A stretch of DNA of 64,000 nt from UBA2357 sp041916775. GTDB lineage: Bacteria; Pseudomonadota; Gammaproteobacteria; Burkholderiales; Rhodocyclaceae. Made by a program: the position numbers and the translations under genes. The stretch is from contig JAYRYZ010000002.1 of NCBI GenBank assembly GCA_041916775.1, forward strand, positions 62,001-126,000. Reading direction: 5' to 3'. Each line of letters begins with the position of its first letter. Positions within the stretch are counted from its first letter, which is position 1. The notes under the pieces were generated by a model, which was not told where the DNA came from, did not search any database, and saw only the letters and a program-made list of their open reading frames with translations. Below, piece by piece: positions 54,255 through 64,000 of this stretch.

Positions 54255-54505
54255 TGCGCCGGGGAGCTGGCGCAATGCAGGTATAATCGGGCAAAAATTT
54301 CGCGGATTTCGGTAATTCGTGATTGCCTGCCGCCGCGCTGCTGTACGGTTCAGGCATCATCCCGTATATGTCGCCGCTTGCCGGTGTTTTGTCGGCACGC
54401 AGGCGATTGGCTGCCTGAATCGTCGCGATTGGTTTACCAGTGGGAACGTTCGCCCATAGAATGAGTCAATGAGCTGTCGCCCCAGCCGGGCTAGAGGGAA
54501 TCACT

Positions 54506-56398
<1,893 letters not shown>

Positions 56399-56423
56399 GC
56401 GATCCCTGTTCAGCACGTGTTTT

Positions 56424-56445
56424 CAGGCCGGCGCAAGCCGGCCTG
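56424..56445 (+). terminator. hairpin between ftsH and folP
   Basis: CAGGCCGGC and GCCGGCCTG form a perfect 9-bp stem closed by a GCAA tetraloop; CGCTTTT follows. It probably gives partial termination or 3' processing of the ftsH message, with read-through into folP 18 bases downstream. Confidence 0.6.
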
Positions 56446-56462
56446 CGCTTTTGGAGAGCAGC

Positions 56463-57293
56463 ATGGCGTATCTCGAATGTGGCCGTTTCACGCTGGATCT
56501 GGCACGGCCGCGCATCATGGCGATCATCAACGTCACGGTGGACTCCTTCTCCGGCGACGGGCTGGGGGATGACCTCGCGCGTGCGGTGGAGCGTGCCGAG
56601 CAGGCGGTGGCGGACGGTGCGGAGATCCTCGACATCGGCGGCGAGTCCACCCGTCCGGGATCGCTCGGGGTTGCGGAGGCGGATGAACTCGCGCGCGTGA
56701 TCCCGCTCGTCGAACGCTTGTCCGGCCTGCCGGTGCCGATCTCGGTCGACACCATGAAGCCAGCCGTGATGCGTGCCGCACTCGCCGCGGGTGCTTCCAT
56801 GATCAATGACGTGAATGGTTTCCGTGCGGAAGGTGCTGTCGAGGCGGTGGCAGGCAGCGATGCCGCGTTGTGCGTCATGCACATGCAGGGCGAGCCGCGC
56901 ACCATGCAGGCGGCGCCGCAGTACCAGGACGTGGTCGCCGAGGTGTGCGCCTTTCTCGACGAGCGCGTGCAGGTGCTCCGCGCTGCGGGCGTGGCGCCCG
57001 GGCGCATCGTGCTAGACCCCGGTTTCGGCTTCGGCAAGACGGTGGAACACAACCTCGCGATGTTGCGGCAGCTCGAACGTTTCCTCGACGGGGGCTATCC
57101 GGTGCTCGCCGGGCTGTCGCGCAAGTCGCTGCTGGGCGTGCTCACCGGCAGGCCGCCCGCGGAGCGGGTGATCGGCAGCGTGGTGTCGGCGCTGATTGCG
57201 GTTCAGCACGGCGCGCGCATCGTGCGGGTGCATGACGTGGCGGCAACGCGCGATGCGCTCAAGATCTGGGAGGCGGTCGCCGAGCTCGGATAG
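56463..57293 (+). CDS. folP: dihydropteroate synthase
   Basis: This 276-residue enzyme condenses p-aminobenzoate with the pterin diphosphate in folate synthesis and is the sulfonamide target. The start MAYLECGRFTLDL has GGAGA at good spacing. Motifs are INVTVDSFSGDG (pABA/pterin loop 1), DIGGESTRPGS (loop 2), ISVDTMKP, MINDVNGF, VLDPGFGFGKT and the loop AGLSRKSLLG. The usual NVTPDSFSDGG loop reads NVTVDSFSGDG, with Val26 in place of Pro. The order ftsH-folP-glmM is conserved in proteobacteria. Confidence 0.95.
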   Translation: MAYLECGRFTLDLARPRIMAIINVTVDSFSGDGLGDDLARAVERAEQAVADGAEILDIGGESTRPGSLGVAEADELARVIPLVERLSGLPVPISVDTMKPAVMRAALAAGASMINDVNGFRAEGAVEAVAGSDAALCVMHMQGEPRTMQAAPQYQDVVAEVCAFLDERVQVLRAAGVAPGRIVLDPGFGFGKTVEHNLAMLRQLERFLDGGYPVLAGLSRKSLLGVLTGRPPAERVIGSVVSALIAVQHGARIVRVHDVAATRDALKIWEAVAELG

Positions 57294-57427
57294 GGTGTAT
57301 GGCCGGTGCGCACGGATGAAGTCGGTGCGCCCAGCGCAATGCGTCACGCCTGCCATGCAGGGTGGCACGCGCGATGCCGGCCGGGTGATGCGATAATCGC
57401 GCCTTTCAGGACAATGGCAGGTCTGGC

Positions 57428-58780
57428 ATGGCGCGCAAATATTTCGGTACCGATGGAGTGCGGGGGCTGGTCGGCGAGGCGCCGATCACGCCGGATTTCG
57501 TGATGCGGCTGGGCTTTGCCGCCGGGCAGGTGCTGGTGCAGCACGAGAACCTACCGCATGGCGAGCACCCCGCCGTGCTCATCGGCAAGGACACCCGCAC
57601 CTCCGGCTACATGCTCGAAGCCGCGCTGGAAGCGGGTTTTTCGGCCGCCGGCGTGGATGTGATCCTGGCCGGGCCGATGCCGACGCCCGCCGTGGCCTAC
57701 CTCACCCGCGCGCTGCGGCTGCAGGCGGGGGTGGTGATCTCCGCATCGCACAATCCCTTCTACGATAACGGCATCAAGTTCTTTTCCGCTGGCGGTGCCA
57801 AGCTCCCGGACGATATCGAGGAGGAGATCGAGCGGCTCGTCGACCGTCCCATGGGTTGCGTCGATCCGGCCAAGCTCGGCCGCGCGCGTCGCATCAGCGA
57901 TGCCGGTGGGCGCTACATCGAGTTCTGCAAGAGCACCTTCCCCAACGAGCTGAACCTGCGCGGCATGCGCATCGCGCTCGACTGCGCGCATGGTGCCGCC
58001 TACCAGATCGCGCCCAAGGTCTTCCATGAGCTCGGCGCGGAAGTGCATTCGGTGGGCGTGGAGCCCAACGGCACCAACATCAACGAGGGCGTCGGTGCGA
58101 CGCGGCCGGAGAACCTGCGACGCGCGGTGCTCGAGAAGCGCGCCGACCTCGGCATTGCCCTCGATGGCGACGGCGACCGCCTCGTGATGGTGGACGCGGA
58201 TGGCGAGATCTACGATGGCGACAAGCTGCTCTACGTGATCGCCGCCGCGCGCAAGGCCGCCGGTCACGCGGATGGTGTGGTCGGCACGCTGATGAGCAAC
58301 CTCGGCTTCGAGCATGCGCTGGGGCGGCTCGGGCTACCCTTCGACCGCGCCAAGGTGGGCGACCGCTATGTGCTGGAGCGCATGCAGGAGCGCGGCTGGA
58401 AGCTCGGTGGCGAGAACTCGGGTCATATCATCTGCCTCGATTGTCACACCACCGGCGACGGCATCGTCTCGGCGCTGCAGGTGCTGGCCTCGCTGAAGCA
58501 GCGCGGGCTGACGCTGCGCGAGGCCTGCGCCGATCTCGTGTTCTACCCGCAGAAGCTCATCAACGTACGTCTGCCGCTCGGCTTCGACTGGACTGCCGAC
58601 GCGGGCATCGCCCAGGCGCGCGATGCGGCGGCGGCAGAGCTCGGCGACAGCGGCCGTATCCTGTTGCGCCCGTCCGGCACCGAGCCCTTGCTGCGGGTGA
58701 TGGTGGAGGGCCGCGACGCGCCTCAGGTCGAGCGACTCGCAAAGGCGATTGCCGCTGCGGTGGAGCACGCGGTGAGTTGA
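57428..58780 (+). CDS. glmM: phosphoglucosamine mutase
   Basis: This 450-residue enzyme converts glucosamine-6-phosphate to glucosamine-1-phosphate for cell-wall and lipopolysaccharide precursors. The N-terminus KYFGTDGVRG is typical. The phosphoserine is S107 in VVISASHNPFYDNGIK. Metal binding is DGDGDRL, the substrate loop GGENSGHI, and the C-terminal phosphate-binding loop RPSGTEPLLRVM. A GCAGG sequence precedes the ATG. It ends the ftsH-folP-glmM group and precedes pstS by about 146 bases. Confidence 0.97.
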   Translation: MARKYFGTDGVRGLVGEAPITPDFVMRLGFAAGQVLVQHENLPHGEHPAVLIGKDTRTSGYMLEAALEAGFSAAGVDVILAGPMPTPAVAYLTRALRLQAGVVISASHNPFYDNGIKFFSAGGAKLPDDIEEEIERLVDRPMGCVDPAKLGRARRISDAGGRYIEFCKSTFPNELNLRGMRIALDCAHGAAYQIAPKVFHELGAEVHSVGVEPNGTNINEGVGATRPENLRRAVLEKRADLGIALDGDGDRLVMVDADGEIYDGDKLLYVIAAARKAAGHADGVVGTLMSNLGFEHALGRLGLPFDRAKVGDRYVLERMQERGWKLGGENSGHIICLDCHTTGDGIVSALQVLASLKQRGLTLREACADLVFYPQKLINVRLPLGFDWTADAGIAQARDAAAAELGDSGRILLRPSGTEPLLRVMVEGRDAPQVERLAKAIAAAVEHAVS

Positions 58781-58812
58781 TGATGTGCCCGGCCAGGGTG
58801 ATGGCAAGGTGA

Positions 58813-58843
58813 CCGTCACATGGCTGTAATCTTTGATTGTCAC
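58813..58843 (+). promoter_or_regulatory. Pho box region before pstS
   Basis: CCGTCAC-ATGG-CTGTAAT (58813-58830) gives two PhoB-type half-sites with an 11-bp period, matching CTGTCAT at 5 and 6 of 7 positions. A third similar repeat, TTGTCAC, lies at 58837-58843. The site is 84-114 bases before the pstS ATG. A weak TACGGT -10 candidate follows at 58846. The context (pst operon) makes PhoB control likely. Confidence 0.65.
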
Positions 58844-58926
58844 ACTACGGTCCATTGCAGATCGGCGTCCTTTCGGGTGCCGCCGGTCGGATGGACCGTT
58901 CTGACTTTTCAAAGAGGAAGCGCAAC

Positions 58927-59958
58927 ATGAAACTCAAGCAATGTGTGATCGGTGCGGCGGTTGCCGCGGTGCTGGCCGGCGGAGTGAGCGCATCTGCCTT
59001 CGCGCGTGACAACATCCAGGTGGCCGGGTCGTCGACGGTGCTGCCGTTCGCGAGCATTGTTGCCGAGGAGTTCGGCAGCGCATTCGCCCAGTTCAAGACC
59101 CCGGTGGTCGCTTCCGGTGGTTCCAGTGGCGGTTTGCGCCAGTTCTGCCAGGGTGTTGGTCCCAACACCATCGACATCGCCAATTCCTCGCGCCCGATCA
59201 AGTCGGGTGAGGTCGAGAGCTGTGCCACGGCGGGCGTGAAGAACATCTACGAAATCAAGATCGGCTACGACGGCATCGTGTTCGCGTCGCGCGCCGACAA
59301 GGGTAGCTTCGCGCTGACGCCCAAGCACGTGTTCGCCGCCGCAGCCGCCGAGTTGCCCAAGGACGGCAAGATGGTGAAGAACACCTACACGCGTTGGTCG
59401 CAGATCGATGCGTCGCTGCCCGACCAGGAGATCGTGTTGGTGATCCCGGGCACCAACCATGGTACCCGCGAAGTGTTCGAGGAGAAGGTCACGCACGTCG
59501 GTTGTGCCGAGTTTCCCGAGATCAAGGCGCTGGAAGGTGATGCCAAGAAGGCGGCTTGCAACAACATGCGTCAGGACGGCCGTGTGATCGACATCGCCGG
59601 CGACTACACCGAGACCCTCGGCCGCCTCGATGCGCAGGCGGATGCGGTTGGCGTGTTCGGCCTGAGCTTCTACGAGCAGAACCGTGACCGCCTGAAGGTT
59701 GCGACCGTGGGCGGTGTGACCCCCAGTCTGGCCACCGTCGCATCGGGCGAGTATCCGGTGTCGCGTCCTCTGTTCTTCTACGTGAAGGGCGAGCACATCG
59801 GCGTCATTCCGGGCATCAACGAGTATGTCGAGTTCTTCCTGTCGGAAGCTGTATCCGGCTCCGGCAGCCCGCTCGAGGCCGCCGGGCTTATCCCGCTGCC
59901 GGATGCCGAGCGTGCGCAAGTGCTGGCCGACTACGCGGCGCGCAAGGTCGCGAAGTAA
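58927..59958 (+). CDS. pstS: phosphate ABC transporter periplasmic binding protein PstS
   Basis: This 343-residue exported protein binds inorganic phosphate for the Pst system. The signal peptide is MKLKQCVIGAAVAAVLAGGVSASAFA. The phosphate-binding segments are VAGSSTVLPFA, ASGGSSGGLRQFC and IANSSRPIKSGE. Four cysteines (FCQGVGP, ESCATAG, GCAEF, KAACNN) may form disulfides. It is of the longer PstS type found with long PstC/PstA permeases. GAGGAAG precedes the ATG. A Pho-box-like region lies upstream, and a hairpin follows before pstC. Confidence 0.95.
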   Translation: MKLKQCVIGAAVAAVLAGGVSASAFARDNIQVAGSSTVLPFASIVAEEFGSAFAQFKTPVVASGGSSGGLRQFCQGVGPNTIDIANSSRPIKSGEVESCATAGVKNIYEIKIGYDGIVFASRADKGSFALTPKHVFAAAAAELPKDGKMVKNTYTRWSQIDASLPDQEIVLVIPGTNHGTREVFEEKVTHVGCAEFPEIKALEGDAKKAACNNMRQDGRVIDIAGDYTETLGRLDAQADAVGVFGLSFYEQNRDRLKVATVGGVTPSLATVASGEYPVSRPLFFYVKGEHIGVIPGINEYVEFFLSEAVSGSGSPLEAAGLIPLPDAERAQVLADYAARKVAK

Positions 59959-60015
59959 TTCGATGCCAACATCGCCCTGTGCCGCCAAGTCGGAGCGGGG
60001 CGTGATTTCCTGGAG

Positions 60016-60073
60016 AGCCTCCTGTGACATTCAGCATCCGCATCAGGCGGGTCGGATTGAGTCGCAGGAGGCT
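60016..60073 (+). other. intercistronic stem-loop between pstS and pstC
   Basis: AGCCTCCTGTGAC (60016-60028) pairs with GTCGCAGGAGGCT (60061-60073) over 13 bases with one G-T pair, enclosing a 32-base loop. It ends 20 bases before the pstC ATG. It could stabilise the pstS message so that the binding protein is made in excess. Confidence 0.6.
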
Positions 60074-60093
60074 TGAAGGCTTCTGGAGTTGAG

Positions 60094-61467
60094 ATGAGCA
60101 ATACGGTACTGATCGCAGGCCTGCTGATCCTGACCGCGCTCGCATACCATTTCGGGCTGGCGCGAAGCCGCGTGCTCGCCAATGGTCCGGTGCGGATGCA
60201 CTCCCGCCCGGGCTATTACGGTCTGCTGGTCGCGCTGTGGTGCGGATTGCCTGCGCTGGCTGTCTGGCTGGGCTGGTTGCTGTTCGAGGCGAGCATCGTC
60301 AAGCATCTGGTGCTGGGGCAGATTCAGGCCGAGGCGGGCGCCCTCGACGCACAGCAAATCACCGTGCTGATGCGCCGTGTTACGGCGATCGCATCGGGCG
60401 TCGGGGTCTCCGACACGCCGGCTGCCTACGAACTGGCTGCGGCCGAAACGATGTCGCGATTGTGGGCTACCAGCCGCATGGCGCAGATTGGCCTGATGGC
60501 GACGCTCGCGATGGGTGGCCTGGTGTGGGCGCTCAGGAAGGTTTCGCCAACGCTTAGAGCGAGGAATCAGGTCGAGCAGGTCATGAGCGTGGTGTTCGTG
60601 CTGTGCTCGACGATCGCGATCCTGACCACGGTCGGTATCGTGTTCTCGATGTTCGGTGAGGCGATGCGCTTCTTCAGTTTCGTCAGCCCGGTGGACTTTT
60701 TCTTCGGGCTGAACTGGAATCCGCGCTTTTCGACCGTGGGTTCGGGTGCGCAGGGTGATTTCGGCCTGATCCCGTTGCTGTGGGGCACGATCATGATCAG
60801 TGCGATCGCGCTGCTCGTAGCGGTGCCACTCGGGTTGATGAGCGCGGTTTACATGGCCGAGTATGCGCCATCCTGGTTCCGCTCGACCGCCAAGCCGGTG
60901 CTCGAAGTGCTCGCGGGGATTCCGACGATCGTCTATGGCTTCTTCGCACTGGTGACGGTCGGGCCGTTCTTCCACGAACTGGGCCAGGCGTTCGGTCTGC
61001 AGATCCGGGCCACCAGCGCACTCACCGCCGGGGTGGTGATGGGCATCATGATCGTGCCCTTCATGTCGTCGCTGTCCGACGACATCATTACACAGGTCCC
61101 GCGCATGATGCGCGATGGCTCGCTAGGCTTGGGCGCGACCAAGTCCGAGACCATCCGCAAGGTAGTGCTGCCCGCGGCCCTGCCCGGCATCGTCGGCGCG
61201 TTCCTGCTCGCGGCCAGCCGGGCCATCGGCGAAACCATGATCGTCGTGCTGGCGGCAGGCAACAGCCCGGTGCTGCACGCGAACCCGTTCGAGGCGGTGT
61301 CCACGGTGACGGTCACCATCGTGAATCAGCTGACCGGCGACACGGACTTCGCCAGCCCGCAATCACTGGTTGCGTTCGCGCTCGGCCTGACCTTGTTCGT
61401 GATCACGCTGGGCCTGAACGTGTTTGCGCTCTACATCGTGCGCAAGTATCGCGAGCAGTACGAGTAA
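60094..61467 (+). CDS. pstC: phosphate ABC transporter permease PstC, long form
   Basis: This 457-residue inner-membrane permease has the conserved binding-protein-dependent transport domain in its C-terminal 230 residues: GTIMISAIALLVAVPLGLMSAVYMAEYAP, the EAA-like loop SLGLGATKSETIRKVVLPAALPGI and AIGETMIVVLAAGNSP. The N-terminal 200 residues carry extra transmembrane segments (VLIAGLLILTALAYHFG, YGLLVALWCGLPALAVWLGWLLF, IGLMATLAMGGLVWAL) that are absent from the E. coli protein (319 residues). GGAG precedes the ATG. It pairs with the long PstA encoded 10 bases downstream. Confidence 0.93.
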   Translation: MSNTVLIAGLLILTALAYHFGLARSRVLANGPVRMHSRPGYYGLLVALWCGLPALAVWLGWLLFEASIVKHLVLGQIQAEAGALDAQQITVLMRRVTAIASGVGVSDTPAAYELAAAETMSRLWATSRMAQIGLMATLAMGGLVWALRKVSPTLRARNQVEQVMSVVFVLCSTIAILTTVGIVFSMFGEAMRFFSFVSPVDFFFGLNWNPRFSTVGSGAQGDFGLIPLLWGTIMISAIALLVAVPLGLMSAVYMAEYAPSWFRSTAKPVLEVLAGIPTIVYGFFALVTVGPFFHELGQAFGLQIRATSALTAGVVMGIMIVPFMSSLSDDIITQVPRMMRDGSLGLGATKSETIRKVVLPAALPGIVGAFLLAASRAIGETMIVVLAAGNSPVLHANPFEAVSTVTVTIVNQLTGDTDFASPQSLVAFALGLTLFVITLGLNVFALYIVRKYREQYE

Positions 61468-61477
61468 AGGAGTGTCC

Positions 61478-62839
61478 ATGAAGCAGCAAGAGCAGGTTCC
61501 CCAGGGCGCGATCGAGCAGCGCAAGCGGCTGATCCAGTCGTCCCTGACGAAGCGTCACCGGACCGAGAAGATCTTCCGCGGCATTGGACTCGCATCGGTG
61601 GTGATGGGCCTGGGCTTTGTCGCGCTGTTGTTCGCGACAATCCTCACCAAGGGTTTGCCGGCGTTCTGGCAGGCGACCATCACCACCGAGGTGTTCTTTG
61701 ACCCCGCGGTCATCAAGGTCGATCCGCGTCCGGTGCCGGCAGCGGACGAGAACCCGCAGCAGTTTCGCGATCGCGAGCTCGCGTGGCTCAATAGGCTCGG
61801 TCTGATCAATTGGAACCGCATCATCGAGGATGCGTTGATTTCGCACATCCCCGATGCCGCGAGCAAGCGCCCGCTGGTGCGGCAGTTGGTGACCAGCGGC
61901 GAGCGCTTCACACTGCGCGACATGGTCGCCGAGGACCCGGGCCTGATCGGGCAGCGCGTGACCGTCTCGCTGCTGGCGGATGCGAACGTCGATGTGTGGC
62001 TGAAGGGCAACATCGACCGCAGCCTGCCGGATAACCAGCAGCAGTTGAAGCCCGAGGTACGCGCGTGGGCCGACGCGCTCGCGGCCAAGGGGGTCATCGA
62101 GAACCGCTTCAGCACGAGCTTCTTTGTGAACCCGGACTCGCGCAGCTCGCTTGCGTCTGCCGGTCTCGGTGGTGCCCTGATCGGGACGCTCTACATGATG
62201 GCGATCGTGATCTTTCTGTCGGTGCCGATCGGGGTGCTGAGCGCGCTCTATCTCGAGGAGTTCGCACCGCGGAACAAGCTCACTGACCTGATCGAGGTCA
62301 ACATCAACAACCTCGCCGCGGTGCCGTCCATCATCTTCGGTCTGCTTGGCGCAGCCGTCTTCATCAACTGGTTGCACATGCCGCTGTCCGCGCCAGTGGT
62401 GGGCGGGCTGGTGCTGTCGCTGATGACCTTGCCGACGGTCATCATCGCGACCCGCTCGGCCTTGAAGGCGATCCCGCCGTCGATCCGTCAGGCCGCTCTG
62501 GGGATCGGCGCGTCGAAGATGCAGACGATGTTCCACCACGTGCTGCCGCTCGCGATGCCGGGCATCCTCACCGGCGCGATCATCGGGGTCGCCCAGGCGA
62601 TCGGTGAAACGGCGCCCTTGCTGCTGATCGGAATGAGCGCGTTTGTCGCCACGCTGCCCGCGACTCCGCTCGATCAGTCGGCGGCGCTGCCCGTTCAGAT
62701 CTTTCTTTGGCAGGGTAACGAATTGCGTAACTTCTTCGAGGCGCGCACGTCTGCTGCAATCATTGTCCTGCTGGCGTTGATGCTGAGCCTGAACGCGCTG
62801 GCCATCTGGCTGCGCAAGCGATTTGAGAGAAGGTGGTGA
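61478..62839 (+). CDS. pstA: phosphate ABC transporter permease PstA, DUF3333 type
   Basis: This 453-residue permease begins with a DUF3333-type extension (RHRTEKIFRGIGLASVVMGLGFVALLFATILTKG and a periplasmic segment with LVTSGERFTLRDMVAEDPGLIGQ). The transport domain starts near SSLASAGLGGALIGTLYMMAIVIFLSVPIGV, with the EAA-like loop PPSIRQAALGIGASKMQTMFHHVLPLAMPGI and AIGETAPLLLIG. AAAGGAG precedes the ATG at good spacing. The stop lies 2 bases before the chosen pstB ATG. Long PstA of this kind occurs with long PstC in several proteobacteria. Confidence 0.94.
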   Translation: MKQQEQVPQGAIEQRKRLIQSSLTKRHRTEKIFRGIGLASVVMGLGFVALLFATILTKGLPAFWQATITTEVFFDPAVIKVDPRPVPAADENPQQFRDRELAWLNRLGLINWNRIIEDALISHIPDAASKRPLVRQLVTSGERFTLRDMVAEDPGLIGQRVTVSLLADANVDVWLKGNIDRSLPDNQQQLKPEVRAWADALAAKGVIENRFSTSFFVNPDSRSSLASAGLGGALIGTLYMMAIVIFLSVPIGVLSALYLEEFAPRNKLTDLIEVNINNLAAVPSIIFGLLGAAVFINWLHMPLSAPVVGGLVLSLMTLPTVIIATRSALKAIPPSIRQAALGIGASKMQTMFHHVLPLAMPGILTGAIIGVAQAIGETAPLLLIGMSAFVATLPATPLDQSAALPVQIFLWQGNELRNFFEARTSAAIIVLLALMLSLNALAIWLRKRFERRW

Positions 62840-62841
62840 TC

Positions 62842-63669
62842 ATGAAAATGGAAGAACCGGTCATGCGGACCATGGTGGAACAGAGCCAATCCTTCGCCGA
62901 GCGCGAACATACGACGGTCAAGATGGCCGCACGCGACGTCAAGGTGTATTACGGCGAGACCGAGGCGCTTCACGGCGTTGATCTCGACATCTACGAGAAT
63001 GAGGTCATCGCGTTCATCGGGCCGTCGGGTTGCGGCAAATCGACGTTCCTGCGCTGCCTGAACAGGATGAACGATACGATCGACGGTTGTCGGGTGACTG
63101 GCGACATCCGCCTCGATGGGCAGGACATCTACGACCGCAGCCTGGACGTGGTGCTGCTGCGTGCCCAGGTCGGCATGGTGTTCCAGAAGCCGAACCCCTT
63201 TCCGAAGTCCATCTACGAGAACATTGCCTACGGCCCCAGGCTGCACGGTCTGGCCAAGACACGTGCGGAGCTCGACGTGATCGTCGAAATGAGCCTGACT
63301 CGCGCCGGGCTGTGGGCCGAGGTCAAGGACAGGCTCGATGCCCCCGGCACCGGACTGTCGGGTGGCCAGCAGCAGCGCCTCTGCATTGCGCGCGCGATTG
63401 CGGTGAGCCCCGAGGTGATCCTGATGGACGAGCCGTGCTCCGCACTCGATCCGATCGCAACCGCCAAGGTCGAGCAGCTCATCGTCGAGCTGTCGGAGAA
63501 CTACACGATCGCGATCGTCACCCACAACATGCAGCAGGCAGCGCGGGTGTCGCACCGCACTGCCTACTTCCACCTTGGTGATCTGGTCGAGGTCGACAAG
63601 ACGCCTGAACTCTTCACGAATCCGAAGAATCAGCGCACCGAAGACTACATCACCGGACGCTTCGGTTGA
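62842..63669 (+). CDS. pstB: phosphate ABC transporter ATP-binding protein PstB
   Basis: This 275-residue ATPase powers the Pst transporter. It has Walker A GPSGCGKST, the PstB-specific LRCLNRMNDTIDGC, the Q-loop FQKPNPFPKSIYENIAYGPR, signature LSGGQQQR, Walker B VILMDEPCSALDPIAT and the switch histidine in VTHNMQQAARVS. The end ELFTNPKNQRTEDYITGRFG is typical. The ATG at 62842 has AAGG nearby; two GTG codons just upstream overlap the pstA end and are less likely. PhoU is not within the window after pstB; an arsenate reductase gene follows instead. Confidence 0.96.
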   Translation: MKMEEPVMRTMVEQSQSFAEREHTTVKMAARDVKVYYGETEALHGVDLDIYENEVIAFIGPSGCGKSTFLRCLNRMNDTIDGCRVTGDIRLDGQDIYDRSLDVVLLRAQVGMVFQKPNPFPKSIYENIAYGPRLHGLAKTRAELDVIVEMSLTRAGLWAEVKDRLDAPGTGLSGGQQQRLCIARAIAVSPEVILMDEPCSALDPIATAKVEQLIVELSENYTIAIVTHNMQQAARVSHRTAYFHLGDLVEVDKTPELFTNPKNQRTEDYITGRFG

Positions 63670-63695
63670 GCGGGCTGGGGAAGGGGAATATACCC

Positions 63696-64000
63696 ATGCA
63701 GGAGAATCCGATCTACAACGTGCTCTTTCTGTGCACCGGCAATTCGGCGAGGTCGATCATTGCGGAGGCGCTGCTCAATCACGAGGGCAAGGGCCGGTTC
63801 AGGGCCTACTCGGCGGGCAGTCAGCCGCGCGGCGAGGTGAATCCGCTCGCCATCGAGATGTTGCGCAAGACTGGCCTCGCTGTGGATGGCCTGCGCTCCA
63901 AGAGCTGGTCGGAGTTTGCCGCCACGGGGGCGCCGAAGATGGACTTCGTCATCACGGTTTGTGACAACGCGGCCGGTGAGACTTGCCCGGTGTGGCCGGG
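63696..64000 (+). CDS. arsC: thioredoxin-type arsenate reductase ArsC, 5' part
   Basis: This gene continues past the window end. The visible 101 residues (MQENPIYNVLFLCTGNSARS...) match the low-molecular-weight phosphatase-like ArsC family that reduces arsenate to arsenite with thioredoxin. The P-loop is C13-T-G-N-S-A-R19. The relay cysteines are C89 and C97 in VCDNAAGETCP. GGGGAAGGGG lies upstream of the ATG. It starts 26 bases after pstB, so it probably belongs to the pst operon. This makes sense because arsenate enters through phosphate transporters. Confidence 0.9.
   Translation, partial: MQENPIYNVLFLCTGNSARSIIAEALLNHEGKGRFRAYSAGSQPRGEVNPLAIEMLRKTGLAVDGLRSKSWSEFAATGAPKMDFVITVCDNAAGETCPVWP

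Noticed and set aside
54282..54287. TATAAT before ftsH as a clear promoter
   Set aside because: No -35 hexamer lies at 16-18 bases and there is no extended -10, so it is not called as a promoter although it may contribute.
36875..54505. Mobile-element signatures at the edges of the accessory-looking block
   Set aside because: I looked for integrase or transposase genes, tRNA genes and flanking repeats and saw none, so it is not called a genomic island feature.

Overview
The window looks like a chromosomal segment from a high-G+C betaproteobacterium, most likely Rhodocyclales (Thauera/Azoarcus-like). The evidence is gene content and order: lpxH-ppiB-ppiA-cysS, fur-bamE-dapB, carAB-greA, ftsH-folP-glmM-pst, a DUF3333-type PstA and a Burkholderia-type phosphonate regulator. 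Coding density is high. No intergenic gap exceeds about 250 bases, and I see no tRNA, rRNA, insertion sequence or CRISPR array. The genus is inference.

Layout. 1-5.2 kb: 3' end of metZ, then lpxH, two cyclophilins, cysS and a DHH phosphoesterase, closed by a bidirectional terminator. 5.2-9.3 kb: grpE-dnaK-dnaJ on the minus strand, with sigma-32-like promoters visible before grpE and dnaK. 9.4-11.9 kb: a Ser/Thr kinase with a cyclic-nucleotide-binding-like C-terminus, and a protein with EF-hand-like repeats. 12.0-19.2 kb: a minor-pilin operon fimT-pilV-pilW-pilX-pilY1-pilE. 19.4-26.8 kb: housekeeping genes trxC, hemH, hrcA, nadK, recN, fur, bamE, dapB. 26.9-30.1 kb: a large hybrid histidine kinase and a compact nucleotidyltransferase/small-protein pair. 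30.1-36.9 kb: carAB with an attenuator-like leader, greA, a membrane protein, yhbY and rlmE.

36.9-54.3 kb is an accessory-looking block lying between rlmE and ftsH, which are neighbours in many proteobacteria. It holds a FrnE-type DsbA, a complete 2-aminoethylphosphonate gene set (transport phnS-T-U/V, degradation phnW-X, regulator phnR), a PbfA-like lyase gene with a 3' frameshift, a small membrane protein, a choice-of-anchor-I protein, a basic low-complexity protein, an EAL/CBS/GGDEF protein, and a three-gene set made of a RavA-like AAA+ ATPase, a ViaA-like VWA protein and a DUF364 (putative metal-chelation) protein. That three-gene set is my best candidate for an undescribed system.

54.5-64 kb returns to core genes: ftsH, folP, glmM, the phosphate transporter pstSCAB and the start of a thioredoxin-type arsenate reductase. 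Phosphorus acquisition is a recurring theme. Pho-box-like direct repeats with an 11-bp period lie before phnR, before the choice-of-anchor-I gene and before pstS, so phosphonate use and high-affinity phosphate uptake may share PhoB control. The long frames antisense to cysS, carB, ftsH and other genes are taken to be by-products of GC-rich codon usage and are omitted.
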